Source of the DNA: Adiantum capillus-veneris
Taxonomy: Eukaryota; Streptophyta; Polypodiopsida; Polypodiales; Pteridaceae
Reading direction: 5' to 3'
Length of the DNA: 64,000 nt
Assembly (NCBI GenBank): GCA_014529385.2
Contig: CM043944.1
Coordinates: forward strand, 178,426,740 to 178,490,739
The translations under genes and the position numbers were made by a program. The notes below the pieces were generated by a model. It worked only from the letters and a program-made list of their open reading frames with translations, was not told the DNA's origin and did no database searches. Shown here in pieces: positions 43,828-55,580 of the stretch. Position 1 is the first letter of the stretch, and the number at the start of each line of letters is the position of its first letter.

Positions 43828-46369
43828 ATGAACCTTAGATCTGGTCGTGTACTAGAAAATCAAAGCATACTCGGAGAAACCTTCAGTAGAGTATCTACCA
43901 AAGAAAGCGTTAATCAAGGCAACTCCTTGCACACAATTCTTGAAGAAGTCTCATATATTTTTTCAGATTCAACATCCAAAATGTCTTCTTACCCGACTCA
44001 CTCAAAAATCGGAACGATAGTACGCTATAAGCATATACTATCTTTTTACAAGACTAAGCGTCATGGAGCCCAGGTTTACTTGGACCCTAACGAGGAGTAT
44101 GCTATTTGCATTGATGACGGGTATTGAGATCGAAGAAGAGGTTAGGAAAAATAAACAAGGAAAAATGTACATCGATCAAAATGGAACTTAGTATTTATAA
44201 GTCAAAAACCCTGACGTGATAGACAAATGAGGCTTAGAAATAAACACCATAATCCCATATATATCAGCAAAAGAAGGACCACCAACTTTAGAATTTGAGG
44301 GATACGATCAAGCAGATTTAAAACCTTTGAAACGGCTTAGTACGGATAATCCTAGGATCAGAGTCTACTGTCGGAAAGATAGAAACCTAAAAGATCTTTT
44401 GTGGACTTCTCATGCCAAACCAGGACAATTAACGGCCATGAAGATCATATATATCTTCAACATCAAAGATAAGGGGTCACTAGACCTACCAACCTACCTT
44501 TTTAGGGATTGTTATAACAACAACTGTGTTATGATGACTCCTGAGGAGGTAGAACAAACCAAATACCAAGGGTATTCCATACGGGATTGGATATTGGGGC
44601 AAGGACCATAAACAATGCCAAGGGATGAACACGGTGAGAGATCATCAGAGAGTAATGTGAAAAAACCTAAAACCATCTCATCACGTAGAAAACCGAGTGA
44701 CACTAAGGCCAGTCCAGGGAAACATGAGTCACTATTTCCAACAAACTAGTTTGAAGGACTTGGAACAAGACCAACTCCCAGAAGACCTGGAGTTGAACCA
44801 AACAGAAGCGTCAGACCAGCTAATTTTAAAAAATGGGTTAGAAAATATAGTGGATTAGGGGATCCATACGACCACTTAGCAAGCTTTAAGCAAGTACTAA
44901 GAGCGTAGTGCATATTCAATTTCCATACTCAATTTGAGGGGTTTGGAATGACATTAGAAGGAAAAGCATTGACATGGTTCCAAAAACTTCCACCAAGGTC
45001 AATCATGGACTTGAACACTTTAGCTCAAGGATTTGTATCTGCTTGTTCCAAAACGGGGATCAAACATAATACGGTAGCTTAAATCTACAGCTTTAAAGAG
45101 AAACATGGTGAGTCTATTATGGATTGTGCAACTCGAATGAAACAATACATTGCCAGATTCCCAAAGATGGAGATACCTGCAGAAGAACGACTTGTATCTT
45201 TGTTTCTGGAGGGACTGCTAAACAAAGAACTTCATGTTATACTCTATAGTAAAAAGCATACAACCCTAGAAGCGTGTGTGTTTGATGCTATTGACCTAGG
45301 AGACAATTGTGAGATTTTCAATGAGGAAGATGTCCCTAAGGATAACCAAAGCGAGAAGACAACATCCACTAAACCAGCACAAGTGGGAACGGATGTTGCG
45401 GCACCACTCTTAGCCATAGAAGATATGCTAAAAAGGATGAACGACATGATGAACAACATGCAAAAAGCACCTATAAGAGGACCAAGACAAGGGATACCTC
45501 CACACGGACAACCAATTAGGCCATAAAAATGGTGTACAATCAAGGGTAAATGGACCAACTATGAGACCCACGAGTGCTACTTCAGACCAAAGTATGATGG
45601 GAATGTTCAGTACGTGCCCATGAGGCCACAAGGACAACCCATGTACAGATATTAGCCTAATATGGCCCAAGCTCAAAGACCACCAATGGGTATGGAAAGA
45701 CCTCAACCTGTGTTGGGACAACAACCTCCGTATCCTAGACATAATGAAGTGCCTGTAAAGTACATGCACTCTGAAGGAGTCATAGATGAACAAGCATTAG
45801 TACCTGTTACACCCTATGCCGAGCCTAGTCCATCTACACTAATGGTAGAGGGAGATTTGTATAATCCACATCCACCGCCAATGGAAGAAACCGTGACTTA
45901 TGCTCCACCAGCGCTAGCGCCAATATATTATGTAGCTAATCAAGGCGTCATACCTCCCATGGGAAGACCCATGATGAAGCCTAGAATAAGAAACTGTCAT
46001 AACTGTGGTGCTGATGACCATTGGAAAAATGAATGTCTAGAGCCTGACAAAAACCTCTAACCAATTGAAGCCTATTGCACACAATGTTGCAAAAAGGGAG
46101 GACACTTTCCGAAAGATTGTCTTCAAAATCCTTTGAACAAGGGGAAAAACGTAGTAAACATAGTCCAAGTGATGCACATTAGCTCATTAGAGAGTGAACC
46201 AATTGTTTCAATCAAGGTAATCACTAGAGCCCATGCAAAGAGAAAGAAACACAACTACTGTGATGATTTGGAAAATACAAAAGTTTCTATTCAAAGAATC
46301 AAAAGAAGCAGAAGCAAAAGATATGAGATGAGAAAACAAAAACAACGGGTTGAAATCGAAGAGAAATAA
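43828..46369 (+). pseudogene. Gag region of E3, broken
   Basis: Pieces in several frames: 43828-44127 (starts MNLRSGRVLENQ), 44327-44611, an unbroken-looking stretch at ~44750-45060 with internal stops, 45119-45526 and 45662-46060. The middle has a retrotransposon-gag signature (ALTWFQKLPP; ARFPKMEIPAEERLVSLFLEGL). Two zinc knuckles are visible: CHNCGADDHWKNEC near 46,000 and CTQCCKKGGHFPKDC near 46,080, the second just beyond a stop. A proline/methionine/glutamine-rich linker precedes them. A basic tail follows to 46,369. Confidence 0.8.
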
Positions 46370-46390
46370 AAAAAGCTAACGCAGGACAAG

Positions 46391-46985
46391 TTGAAAGAAA
46401 CTGGCAGTGAATTCAATAAAACAACCATGAAATCTGGAGGATCCATTATGGTTGATAAATTTTTTGAGCGGATTAATGCCACCTTGGAAGCCTACCAAGC
46501 AAGCCAAACATGGAAAACAAGTGAAAAACCTATCCATCTCCAGATATGGAAGCAGCTAAGCTTGAAGCTTATCAAAATTTGGTAAGAATCACAGAAGAAA
46601 TGCTGGAAAAACAAAAACCCAAGATTGAAAGTATTGCAAAACCTGAAGAGCTTGCGGTAGAAGAAACAAAAGCAAAATCCGATGTGGTGGCAGAACCCCC
46701 CTTTGAAACAAATGAACCAGAGCCTATAGTGCCAAACAACGAAGATGCCTTAGATAGAATTCCATTTGTAGAGGAAGACTAGCCAGGCCACTTATGGAAA
46801 AAATTAAGAGAGATCAATGATGGGATCCTAACTCTAAAGTCAGATCCTATAGAGAAAGTCTGGTTGGATAATCTACCTTCTGATATGAACATGGATTGCG
46901 GATCGGAAGCTTCAAGAATGTCGAAACCATTGATATTAAAAACATTACCTTCTTACTTGGGAGATAACAAAGATGAATCCATTGT
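46391..46985 (+). pseudogene. Linker between gag and protease of E3
   Basis: Acidic, K/E/P-rich fragments in two frames (46391-46585, 46546-46782). No domain is recognised. They continue the polyprotein between nucleocapsid and protease. Confidence 0.5.
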
Positions 46986-47888
46986 GTGCAAGACACTCAA
47001 GTAAAAAGAGCTGAACAAACACTAAAAGCAGACAACATTCATTCAATCATTTCTACACCCATCCAATGCACTCTTACCTTGGGAGAACTGTTAAAACTTA
47101 GACCATACTTGTGGAATGATTTACAAGAAACCCCAGAGAAGGTGGGGATAACGGGATTAATCTCAAATAATTTAAGACAATTGAAAAATGAATTGGAAAA
47201 CAAAGAGATTCAATCAATTCCTATGAGCAAGGTCGGAGAATATTATGAAGGGGAAGAAGGAAACACCACCCTCCCAGTGAAATATAATGACATTGAAACC
47301 ATGGCGATACTGGATAGTGGATTTGGCATAGCCATAGCCACTAAAGCATTATGGGAATCCTGAGGACAGCCAGACATTAGAAAAACTCAAATGAAATTGC
47401 AGTTGGCTCACGGACACATTGAGAGACCATTAGGGCTGCTTGAAAAAGTGATAGTCAATTCCTGTGGAATTGAATATCAACACACTTTTGCCATAGACTT
47501 TGGGAAAAAACTCAACTATGAAATCATATTGGGAAGGCCTTTCAAGCGACAGATACATCTTATCCAAGATTTGGGGAACAACTATCTGTACTTAAAGCAA
47601 GTGGGATCTATAACAAGAGTCAATCTAAAAGATCACACTTATAGAGATGTCTTAAAAACACCCATCCAAGAGTTTGATTCAGCCTCTTCGTTTGAAACCA
47701 AAATCCCATCTTGGTTAAACAAAGACACTCCTATTTGGATGTGTGGAGCTTCAGAAAATGGAAGCTTAAGACGAGAAGAACGTATCCTAGCCATCCAAAT
47801 GATTTCAATCCTCAACATTGAAAACGAAGATGAGGAACCCAAAGACTTAAATGAAAGCTCAACAAGTCCTTTCAGTCCTCTATTATAA
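46986..47888 (+). pseudogene. Protease region of E3, broken
   Basis: An aspartic protease signature MAILDSGFGIAIATKAL at ~47300-47350 ends at a TGA, and the frame resumes at 47391. The second motif IILGRPFKRQ lies at ~47526-47556, as in Ty3 proteases. A long K/E-rich region follows. The active-site DSG triad is present but the domain is split. Confidence 0.75.
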
Positions 47889-48470
47889 TGCAACTGATGA
47901 GTTAGATGAACACTCAGCTACCTTAGAAGATTCGGGGTCAAAAAAAGAGCATATGAGAGCCAAGTTACTCTTAAAAGGAGGGGAGTAAAAGTTTTTCGAC
48001 TTCCCAAACTAGAAATCAAGAAGACAAAAGTGGTATAGACGAAAGAGAGACACCAAATTGTGAAAACACGACCTATGCCATCAGTCTCCTGTAAAACACA
48101 ATTCCTGATGCAGATAGATGCTAATGGTTGTGTCAAGGACAAAATAAATGGCAGATATCCTTCAAACAACAACTCAAAAATGTCTCAGACATTGAGAAAA
48201 ACAAGGAAGGGTACTCAAGAAAAATCATAGGATAAGAAACCACTCATGACCAGAGTCGAGCGGAAAAATAAATATCAAGAGTTGAAAAAATCTCTAAAGG
48301 AGATATACACAACCAAAATGGAAACCACGGAAGAGGATGGTAAGGATGTAATGCATGTTCCATCCCATTACGAAAAGTATACTCTCCAAGATTGGAATAT
48401 CATAGTTGAACAACCTGTTAGGGAACTACGATAACAGGGCAAGTCTTACAAAGGGCCTGAAAATGCTAAA

Positions 48471-50113
48471 ATGATAGACTTGGCTGAACCAGGAGAAGAG
48501 CCTAAACTGGCTTACATTGCAAATGACCTAACAGAAGAAGAAGAAAAGCTTTTATTGAGCTTGTTAAAAGAATATAGAGATATCTTTGCTTGGTCTTACA
48601 AGGATCTCAAGGGTGTTGATCCAAAAATCTATCAACATACTGTACCCATGAGAGATGACGCGAAACCAAGTAGACAAGGACCATACATGTATAGCAAAAC
48701 ATTTGCCAAGAAAAAAAAAGAAGAGATTGAAAAACTGAAGGAAGCCGAATTCATTTACGAAATTGAACACACAGATTGGGTGTCTCCAATTGTGGTAGTC
48801 CCCAAGAAGAATGGAAAATTACGAGTGTGTGTTAATCTCAAAAAGGTGAATGCAGCTACCATCAAAGACAAATTTCCTCTTTGGATTACTGAGCATGTTT
48901 TAGAACGAGTTGCAGAAAAAGAAGTTTACAGCTTCTTAGACAGCTTTTTGGGATACAATCAACTTTTGGTTCACCAAAAGATCAGCATAAAACTACTTTT
49001 GCAACAGAATGGGGTATATTTGCCTATCAGGTTATGCCGTTTGGGTTAACTAATGCTCCAAACACATTTCAAAGGTTGATGAGCCATGCTTTCAAAGAGT
49101 ATCTTAGGAAATTCTTAGAAGTATATATGAATGATCTATGTCTACATTCATCAATCCGGGTTGATCAATTTGATCACCTCAAAAAGGTATTCAAAAAATG
49201 TAGACTTTATAGGATTTGCTTAAATCCTGAAAAGTGCAAATTCAATGGTAGATAAGGCAAAATTCTTGGACATATAGTGTCTAAAAATGGCATAGCTACT
49301 GATATTGAGAAGATTCATGTCATTGCAGATTTGCCTAGACAACAACAGTCAAGGGAGTACAAGCCTTCATGGGGCATTGTGGATATTATCGACGGTTCAT
49401 CCACATGTATGTTATAATTGCAAAACCCATGTATAGATTGATTATGCACTTTGAATGGACCGAGGCCTGTGAAGAATCCTTCATGAAGCTTAAGCAAGCT
49501 CTTACCTCAACTCCAATATTGAAAGCACGAGATTGGGATACGATATTCCATGTACATGTAGATGCTTCTAATTTTGCTATCGGTTGCATACTAGCTCAAC
49601 CAAGAGACGGGAAATTTGACTTTCTTATATCTTATGCTAGCTAGAAATTGAACATGGCAGAAAATAATTACACCACCACCAAAATAGAAGGATTAGGAAT
49701 GATCTATGCCGTTAAAAAAGTATAGAAATTACCTATTAGCCAATAAGATTGTGTTCTTTGTGGACCACCAAGCTTTGTTGTATTTGGTCAACAAGCCATG
49801 CAACACAGGGAGATGGTTCATCATTCTCCTCGAATTTGATTTCACTGTGGTTGTAAAAAAGGGCACTACACATCAACGAGTAGATCATTTTTCAAGGATT
49901 GTTTCAAGGGAGTCACCTAAAGGGGTAGATGATGATTTACCAGATGCCTATTTGTTCTCCGTAGAAATGATACCTAGATGTTCTGAAAACATTGTGTCAT
50001 TAATGACAATAGCTCAAGTGGATTCACAAATACCACTTACTATCACAATCGGATTAATCGAGAAATCGGCTATGTATCAATTACTAGCTGGAAAGCTATG
50101 TATCAATTACTAG
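48471..50113 (+). pseudogene. Reverse transcriptase and RNase H of E3, broken
   Basis: Frames 48471-49049, 49034-49255, 49369-49644 and 49706-50113 together cover WVSPIVVVPKKNGKLRVCV, MPFGLTNAPNTFQRLM, then VYMNDLCLHS at the catalytic box (an Asn where the second-to-last Asp of YxDD belongs). The RNase H domain has HVHVDASNFAIG and FVDHQALLYL. Frame changes at ~49040 and ~49260 and stops near 49644 and 49725 prevent a product. The first RNase H keeps its Asp, unlike E1 and E4, and I see no second archaeal-type RNase H. Confidence 0.8.
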
Positions 50114-50146
50114 CTGGAAGGCTATGTATCAATTACTAGCTGGAAG
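50069..50146 (+). repeat. 26-bp tandem triplication within E3
   Basis: Three copies of a 26-base unit beginning GCTATGTATCAATTAC lie at 50069, 50095 and 50121, differing at the last base only. Since 26 is not divisible by three, the duplication shifts the reading frame. Confidence 0.95.
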
Positions 50147-50266
50147 GCTATACAAAAGAAATCAGGATGGAGTATTTCTCTTATGATTTAACCCTGAAGA
50201 AAAAGAACAGTACCTAATTCAAGCACATGTTACCTAGTAGGACTTCACTCTGCGGAAGACCAAACT

Positions 50267-51759
50267 ATGCAACAAATCTTGAGACTTGGAGTATTTTGGC
50301 CGACTATGAGGAGAGATGTTAGGTCTTTTGTAAAGGATTGCCCTCAATCTCAAAAACAAACACCCATTCCTCACGTAACATTGTTTCAAATGTCACTTGT
50401 CCCTAAGTGGAGTAATTATCTCGTTACTTACATATCAAGCCAAACATTTCCTAAGGATATGAGTAAGCGCCATCAGAGAGCAATTGAAACTGAAGCAAGA
50501 GACTATTCTCTTATTGGGAACCAATTGTATCGGAGAGGTAAAGATCAACATTTGCGTCTTTGTGCAAATAAAAATGAGTATATTCTGCTTATAGAACAAG
50601 TACATGCTGGATTAGTTGGAGGTCACTTTTCTAGTGAGACCACCGCAAGAGAAATCTTGATGGCAGGCATATGGTGGCCAACACTTTTTGTAGATGCTAA
50701 AGAATATATTCAAGGTGTGATGCTTGTCAATGAGCAAAAATGCAAACACGAGTAGATAGCATGTCCTTAAGACCAATGATGGGGGCTAGAGCTTTTGCAA
50801 AATGGGGTATAGATTTTGTTGGACCAATACAGCCACCTGCTTATAGAACCCAAGCTCAATATATCATTGTAGGTACGGACTATTCGACCAAGTGGGTCGA
50901 GGCTAAAGCAACTCAAAATAATGATGCTAGAACCACTGCTGCATTCTTATATGAGTATGTATTCACGAGATATGGATTGCCAATAGAGATTGTTAGTGAT
51001 CGGGGAATTCATTTCCTCAATGAGGTAATAGAGTATTTTCTTAATGAGTTTATGGTCATCCATAACAGATCAGCTCCCTATCAACCACAATAAAATGGAC
51101 AAGCTAAGCATACAAATAAAATTCTTAGCTCGGCACTGACTAAAGTGGCTAGTTCATGAAGGACAGACTGGAAAATGAATCTCCATGCTGCTCTATGGAC
51201 TTATCGAGTTTCATTCAAAACAACTCTAAATGCTACACCCTTTAACCTTGTTTATGGTCTTGATGCCATACTTCCAATAGAGTTTCTATTGCCGACATTA
51301 AGGGTAGCACAAAATCTTGAGTGGACTGGACATGAATTGTCAGAAAGACTGGAAGGTTTGGAAAAGCTAGACGAGCAAAAGCTAACTGATGTAGATCATA
51401 TCTATGCACAAAAGCAGAAGCAAAAACAGTTTTTTGATTCCCACTTAATCACAAAAATATTCAAGAAAGGGGACTTAGTTCTAGCCTATTCCCTTAAACA
51501 ACACATTTCCAAGTTTAAGAAAAATGGGAACGGGCCATTTATCATTGAAGATGTATCTCCAAGTGGAGCAGTAAAATTGTCCACCCTAGATGGTGAACCA
51601 ATGGCTAATTGGATTAGTGGATTGCATTTAAATAAATACAATTTGCCACTAACCAATGGTTTGCTAGAAAGAATGCATCCAGCCAAGCAAAGAAAGATCA
51701 AACAATAGCAGGTTATTGATGAAACCCAAGAGGACGCTAGGCTTCGGGTACTCAAGCGG
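50267..51759 (+). pseudogene. Integrase of E3, broken and interrupted by E4
   Basis: Frames 50267-50755, 50740-51093 and 51175-51708 encode a zinc-region remnant (GGHFSSETTAREI) and the DDE core: KWGIDFVGPIQPP, IVSDRGIHFLNE, then a stop just before the region of the third acidic residue. The C-terminal KGDLVLAYS and NGPFIIEDV module follows. An in-frame TAG ends 51708, but the frame stays open to the E4 insertion point and continues uninterrupted at 60935, showing that E4 sits inside this coding region. Confidence 0.8.
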
Positions 51760-52733
51760 TGATCCGAGCCTATCACAAATTTTTGTTTATTATATTTTGT
51801 TGGTTTTCCTTGCTTCTAGAGGTTTACAATAAAAGAAAGAGTGAGAATAACCTCTTGGAAAAATGTAAAAAATGATTTGATAGGAATTTTTTCTTGACTA
51901 GTTCACAGGAGGTGAAAGGTAGAGGGAGAACCTAGTGGTAAAGGGAAGGGAAAATATGTAAATGTGAAAAGAAAAGATATGATGCGGTTGTAGAGCCATG
52001 CACCCATGATTCAAGGGTCATGAGTGGCTCATATCATCATGGCTTTGGAGCCATATGATGATTCATACAGATGGGACCCAAGTGGAAGACTTGGTAAAGG
52101 AAGGAACCAGACACATGATTTTGCTGAATTTTTAAAAATTACTTCCACTCCGATCCAAGAAACATTGTCTCATCAAAGTTGTAGCTGATAAGCTGGAGAT
52201 TTTGACCATAGTTTGTTTATAATTTTGGCATCTACGGTCTAGGAGATATGGCCAAAATGGCGGACGCCAGTTTTTTTAACTGTGGTGGAGACCACCCCCT
52301 CTACCTTTACACACACACACCCTTCCTTTTCCACATTGAGACCTTCTCTAAAAATCAGCCATTAGTCTTCTCACCCTCCTCTCCTTCCTCCTCTCTCTCA
52401 AGCTCAAAAACCCATCAAAATTCCTCTTCTAATCACCTCTCAAGTCATGCTTAATCTTGTTGTAATTCATAAGTTCTCATTCAAACCCTTTCTATTATTA
52501 CTAGATATGTATTGATTTTATGTAGATTCTTTACATTTTAAAATAAGGAAGCTCTTGGACTTAAGCTATGGAGGAAGGAGTGAAAACAACACAAGTGATG
52601 ATGGAGCTAATTAGTTGCAAATTGGTCAACAAATCACTTGGAAGGAGCTTCTTCATTGGTTGAATGCCCTAATCAAGCTTCATTTGTACAAATTACACTT
52701 GGATCTTAACCTCACTCCTAATCACTCTCTTTC

Positions 52734-52743
52734 CTATATAAAG
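52734..52743 (+). promoter_or_regulatory. TATA box of E4 LTR promoter
   Basis: CTATATAAAG precedes a C/T-rich tract, with the same motif at 60448-60457 in the 3' LTR. Confidence 0.6.
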
Positions 52744-53056
52744 AGGCCTTCCCCTTTGTAATTTCAAGCCTCCCTCAGCCCCATTGAGTCTTTGTAGCAC
52801 TCACCATGAGCCCATAAGCTCATTCATTCACTCTATTCTTGCACATCCTAGAGTGCAAATTGTTTCATGCTAGTAACCTCTCCTCCTCTTACTTATGTTA
52901 ATTAAGAGAAATCTTTTATATGTGTGTGAGAGTGCTTGATGTGATCTTGGCTAATCCTTGAGTGGTTGTTTGGTAATCTACATGCTGTTTGTGTTGGGAG
53001 TGTTTGAAGTCATCCATTCCTTGTACACACACTAAGGTTAATGCTTCATTCATAGT

Positions 53057-53059
<3 letters not shown>

Positions 53060-53127
<68 letters not shown>
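53060..53127. repeat. (TC)n microsatellite in E4 5' LTR
   Basis: About 34 TC units; the 3' LTR has about 20, explaining nearly all of the 28-base LTR length difference. Confidence 0.95.
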
Positions 53128-53130
<3 letters not shown>

Positions 53131-53250
53131 TGTAGCGGTCCTAGTCCACGCTTCCAAGACTAGGTGGTGCCCTCATCTCATTTCCCTTGTGGCGCAATGG
53201 AGTTTGTTTTGGTGTAGAGGCCGCCATTCCAAATTTCCTTCGTCATAAAT

Positions 53251-53268
53251 TGGTGCCCCCACGGAGGA
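53251..53268 (+). other. Primer-binding site of E4
   Basis: TGGTGCCCCCACGGAGGA begins five bases after the LTR and differs from the E1 site at one base. Confidence 0.8.
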
Positions 53269-53295
53269 GTTTTCAAGCAGTGCTCTATCAATCCT

Positions 53296-53799
53296 ATGAA
53301 GGAAGATCCATCAAATTCTCCGAGACTTCCACTATGGTGTCCCCAAGAAGCTCGAGAAAAGAAGTGTCTTTATCGACAAACGGCATGTATGCGGGTAAAG
53401 AGAGTTAACTACACACACCCTACTTTGCTTCAAGGAAAATCTTGTAGTCATCAAGTCCCTAGGTCAAAACATTGTGTTGAGTGCTTTGTGGCTAGTGTGA
53501 AGACACTTCCTTTGAAGCCTCGAATCTAGGTGGTGAAAGCACTCTCAAACTCGGGTATTAACAAATTTTTCGAGGGGGAGCTACACATCAATGGGGTGCG
53601 GTATTGGCAAGAGGCTACATATGGTGATGCACTCCAACTACTACTAACAAGAAGGCTCAAGGTGGTTGAGAGGGTAGCCATTGAGCCCTATGAACTCTAC
53701 AAAGCTGAAGATGGTCACACCAAAGCTAGGCTAATCACTGGTGAGCAAATTCTTCGCATCTCTCAAATGGTGGGATCCAAGAGAGCTCAACTTCAATGA
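53296..53799 (+). pseudogene. Leader ORF of E4 with one in-frame stop
   Basis: A frame from ATG at 53296 runs to 53799, interrupted once by TAG at 53527-53529. The second half encodes HINGVRYWQEATYGDALQLL and a mixed-charge helical region; the first half has several Cys and basic residues. I recognise no domain. E1 has only ~50 bases in this position, so this piece is specific to E4. It may be a captured sequence or a decayed accessory gene. Confidence 0.45.
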
Positions 53800-53832
53800 A
53801 GTGCTTCATGGAAGTTTGTATTTAATGCACCA

Positions 53833-54042
53833 ATGAATAATCCCATTTTCTACAACTTTCAATCAGTTCAGAATATTAGGGTGAATGTGCGCATTGATAG
53901 AAATATTTTTTTCCAACAAAGATTGGTCTTCTATTTTGGAGCTGAGAGGTTGAGAGAGATATTGTTGTCCCCTGACCCTATAATATTTCCTATTTTGGAG
54001 TATAATGTATCTTTTGATGTTCACATCTTCATCTTACTTTAA
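53833..54042 (+). CDS. Small retroelement accessory ORF, type B (E4)
   Basis: A 69-residue ORF with ATG, here first of the pair. It matches the type B ORF of E1 (FFQQRLVFYFGAERLREIL and FDVHIFILL at the C terminus). It also matches type A at lower level. The small spacing of nine bases to the next ORF suggests translation from one leader, perhaps by leaky scanning or reinitiation. Unknown function. Confidence 0.75.
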   Translation: MNNPIFYNFQSVQNIRVNVRIDRNIFFQQRLVFYFGAERLREILLSPDPIIFPILEYNVSFDVHIFILL

Positions 54043-54051
54043 GCATACTCC

Positions 54052-54264
54052 ATGAATCATAGAGATTTATATGGACCTTTCCAACCTCTTGCTAGACAAA
54101 CTGTGCATATAATAGCTAGCACAAAGCTTAGGTTCCAAAACATCATAAGGAACTTACTAGGCCCTCATCGTCTAGCTGAGATTAATGCATCTATCAATCC
54201 ATTTATTCTACCCTTAATAAGATATGATTTCGGCCTAGACGTTTTCATCTTTGTGCTGTATTGA
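54052..54264 (+). CDS. Small retroelement accessory ORF, type A (E4)
   Basis: A 70-residue ORF, MNHRDLYGPFQPLARQ at the start and LDVFIFVLY at the end, nearly colinear with the E1 type A ORF. It ends 20 bases before the gag ATG. The centre (LAEINAS-x-NPFILPLIRYD) is the best conserved part. No known family is recognised; the two types and their swapped order in E1 are described under findings. Confidence 0.78.
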   Translation: MNHRDLYGPFQPLARQTVHIIASTKLRFQNIIRNLLGPHRLAEINASINPFILPLIRYDFGLDVFIFVLY

Positions 54265-54284
54265 GAGGAAGGCAACCCATTTTT

Positions 54285-55577
54285 ATGATGGCTTTCCCAA
54301 ATTTTTTTGGGCGTAGTGGGGAAAATGCTGTTGATTTTTTGGATAACTTGGAGATGGCTTTCCTTGTCTCTGGGAGGGATGACGAAGCATTGAAATTGAG
54401 AGCTTTTCCTTTGGTGCTCAAAGAAGAAGCTAGGGTATGGTTCCAGGCTCTAGATCCAACCCAAAGAATTGATTGGGAGGGATTGAAGGCGGCTTTCCTA
54501 CGAAGATTTCAACCAGCCAATTCGGCAGAAGAACTATGGCAACGGCTTCTGACCCTTCATCAAGTTGACCCTCATGGTTATGCAACCTATGAGGAAGGTT
54601 TTCTGAAACTTTGGGGGCAATGGTCAGACTCACTAAACCCTGGTGAGCGAGCTCCCAATTGCCTCCAAAAGGATCGATTTATCTCAAGTTTGTATCCCTT
54701 GCTAAGGGAGAAGGTAAAGAGAAAATTTCCAAATGCTTTTGAAGATGCCTTAAGAATTGCTAGGGAAAAGAATAGAAAGATTCTCTATCAAGCCCAAGCT
54801 AGCCAGCTAGCTTTGGGAGGCAATATCACAACTATGGAAGCTTCTCACATACCTCCAAATGTGCCTAATGCACCAGACCTCAATAGAGGTCAACAAGAAG
54901 ATATGCTCCAACAAATAAACAATCTCACAAACCAGCTAGAGTGGTTGAGAGTAAATCTTGTGCAGGGTGCAAGAAGGCCTATTGGGGGAAATGGTGGGAA
55001 TCGGCCACCAATGCGACGTCAAGCAAGGGAAATGTTGTGTTACAATTGTGGGGAAAATGGCCACGGCATGTATAATTGTCCTCATCCCAAAAGATATGAC
55101 TACCCTGTCAGAGGTCCTCCACAACAAGTAAGTCCTCCCCGTCCTAGAGCTCAAGCACAAGAGCAACCGCAACCTCAAATTTTGCAGCCACCTCGTGCTC
55201 AAGCTCAAGCCCCTGCTACTCAACCAAATGTGAGCATCATAAGGATGGAGGAGGTCCTCAAGGGCAGAAGCAACCAGGAAGAAATAGCTAAAGGGAAGAT
55301 GAAGATAGATGAAGTGGCTACAATGACTATCAAACGTGTGCGTGTCCAAGATGAAGTAGGTAAAGAAACAAGCAATGAAGCAAGTACATCTCGGGCAACT
55401 AAAGATGAAGCCAAGAAGAGAAAGACCCATACTAGGTCTCAAAGTGACATCTCTGATTTCCCTATGGGATCTCGGACACAACCTTATGACTTGACAGCTG
55501 ATGTGAGTTCTCAAGGACCAAAGATTACTTGGCCACAACTACTTCATATCTCCCCAAAGCTTCGACGACAATGGTAA
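54285..55577 (+). CDS. Gag polyprotein of E4
   Basis: The start is set at ATG 54285, close after the type A ORF. Retrotransposon-gag domain (VWFQALDP, LRRFQPANSAEELWQ, FLKLWGQW) at about residues 25-150, then a linker, and one zinc knuckle CYNCGENGHGMYNC near residue 255. A Q/P/A-rich and then K-rich tail follows. It ends at TAA 55575-55577, and the same frame continues into protease within four bases, as in E1, where the stop is TAG slightly earlier. Confidence 0.9.
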   Translation: MMAFPNFFGRSGENAVDFLDNLEMAFLVSGRDDEALKLRAFPLVLKEEARVWFQALDPTQRIDWEGLKAAFLRRFQPANSAEELWQRLLTLHQVDPHGYATYEEGFLKLWGQWSDSLNPGERAPNCLQKDRFISSLYPLLREKVKRKFPNAFEDALRIAREKNRKILYQAQASQLALGGNITTMEASHIPPNVPNAPDLNRGQQEDMLQQINNLTNQLEWLRVNLVQGARRPIGGNGGNRPPMRRQAREMLCYNCGENGHGMYNCPHPKRYDYPVRGPPQQVSPPRPRAQAQEQPQPQILQPPRAQAQAPATQPNVSIIRMEEVLKGRSNQEEIAKGKMKIDEVATMTIKRVRVQDEVGKETSNEASTSRATKDEAKKRKTHTRSQSDISDFPMGSRTQPYDLTADVSSQGPKITWPQLLHISPKLRRQW

Positions 55578-55580
55578 AAA

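Larger units (their letters stand above)
41262..51759 (+). mobile_element. E3: old, heavily mutated Ty3-type LTR retrotransposon (5' part)
   Basis: The order is LTR (about 41262-42224), primer-binding site (42227), leader with tandem units, gag with two zinc knuckles, protease, reverse transcriptase-RNase H and integrase. Every domain is broken by stops or frame changes. The catalytic box of the reverse transcriptase has one Asp replaced. E4 is inserted near the 3' end of the coding region at 51759/51760; the remaining tail continues at 60932-61100. No 3' LTR was found beyond it, so the element is truncated. The lineage is not clear; the tRNA-Asp-like primer site recalls Athila/Tat elements. 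Confidence 0.85.
51760..53245 (+). repeat. 5' LTR of E4 (1486 bp)
   Basis: It begins TGATCCGAGCC and ends CTTCGTCA. It contains the TATA box (52734) and the (TC)n run (53060-53127). It shares with the E1 LTR a U3 block of type TTTTGCTGAATTTTTAAA...CTCCGA...GTTGTAGCT. Confidence 0.93.

Noticed and set aside
43828-51759. Assignment of E3 to the Tat lineage like E1 and E4
   Set aside because: No second archaeal-type RNase H is visible and the first RNase H retains its Asp; only the primer site hints at Athila/Tat.
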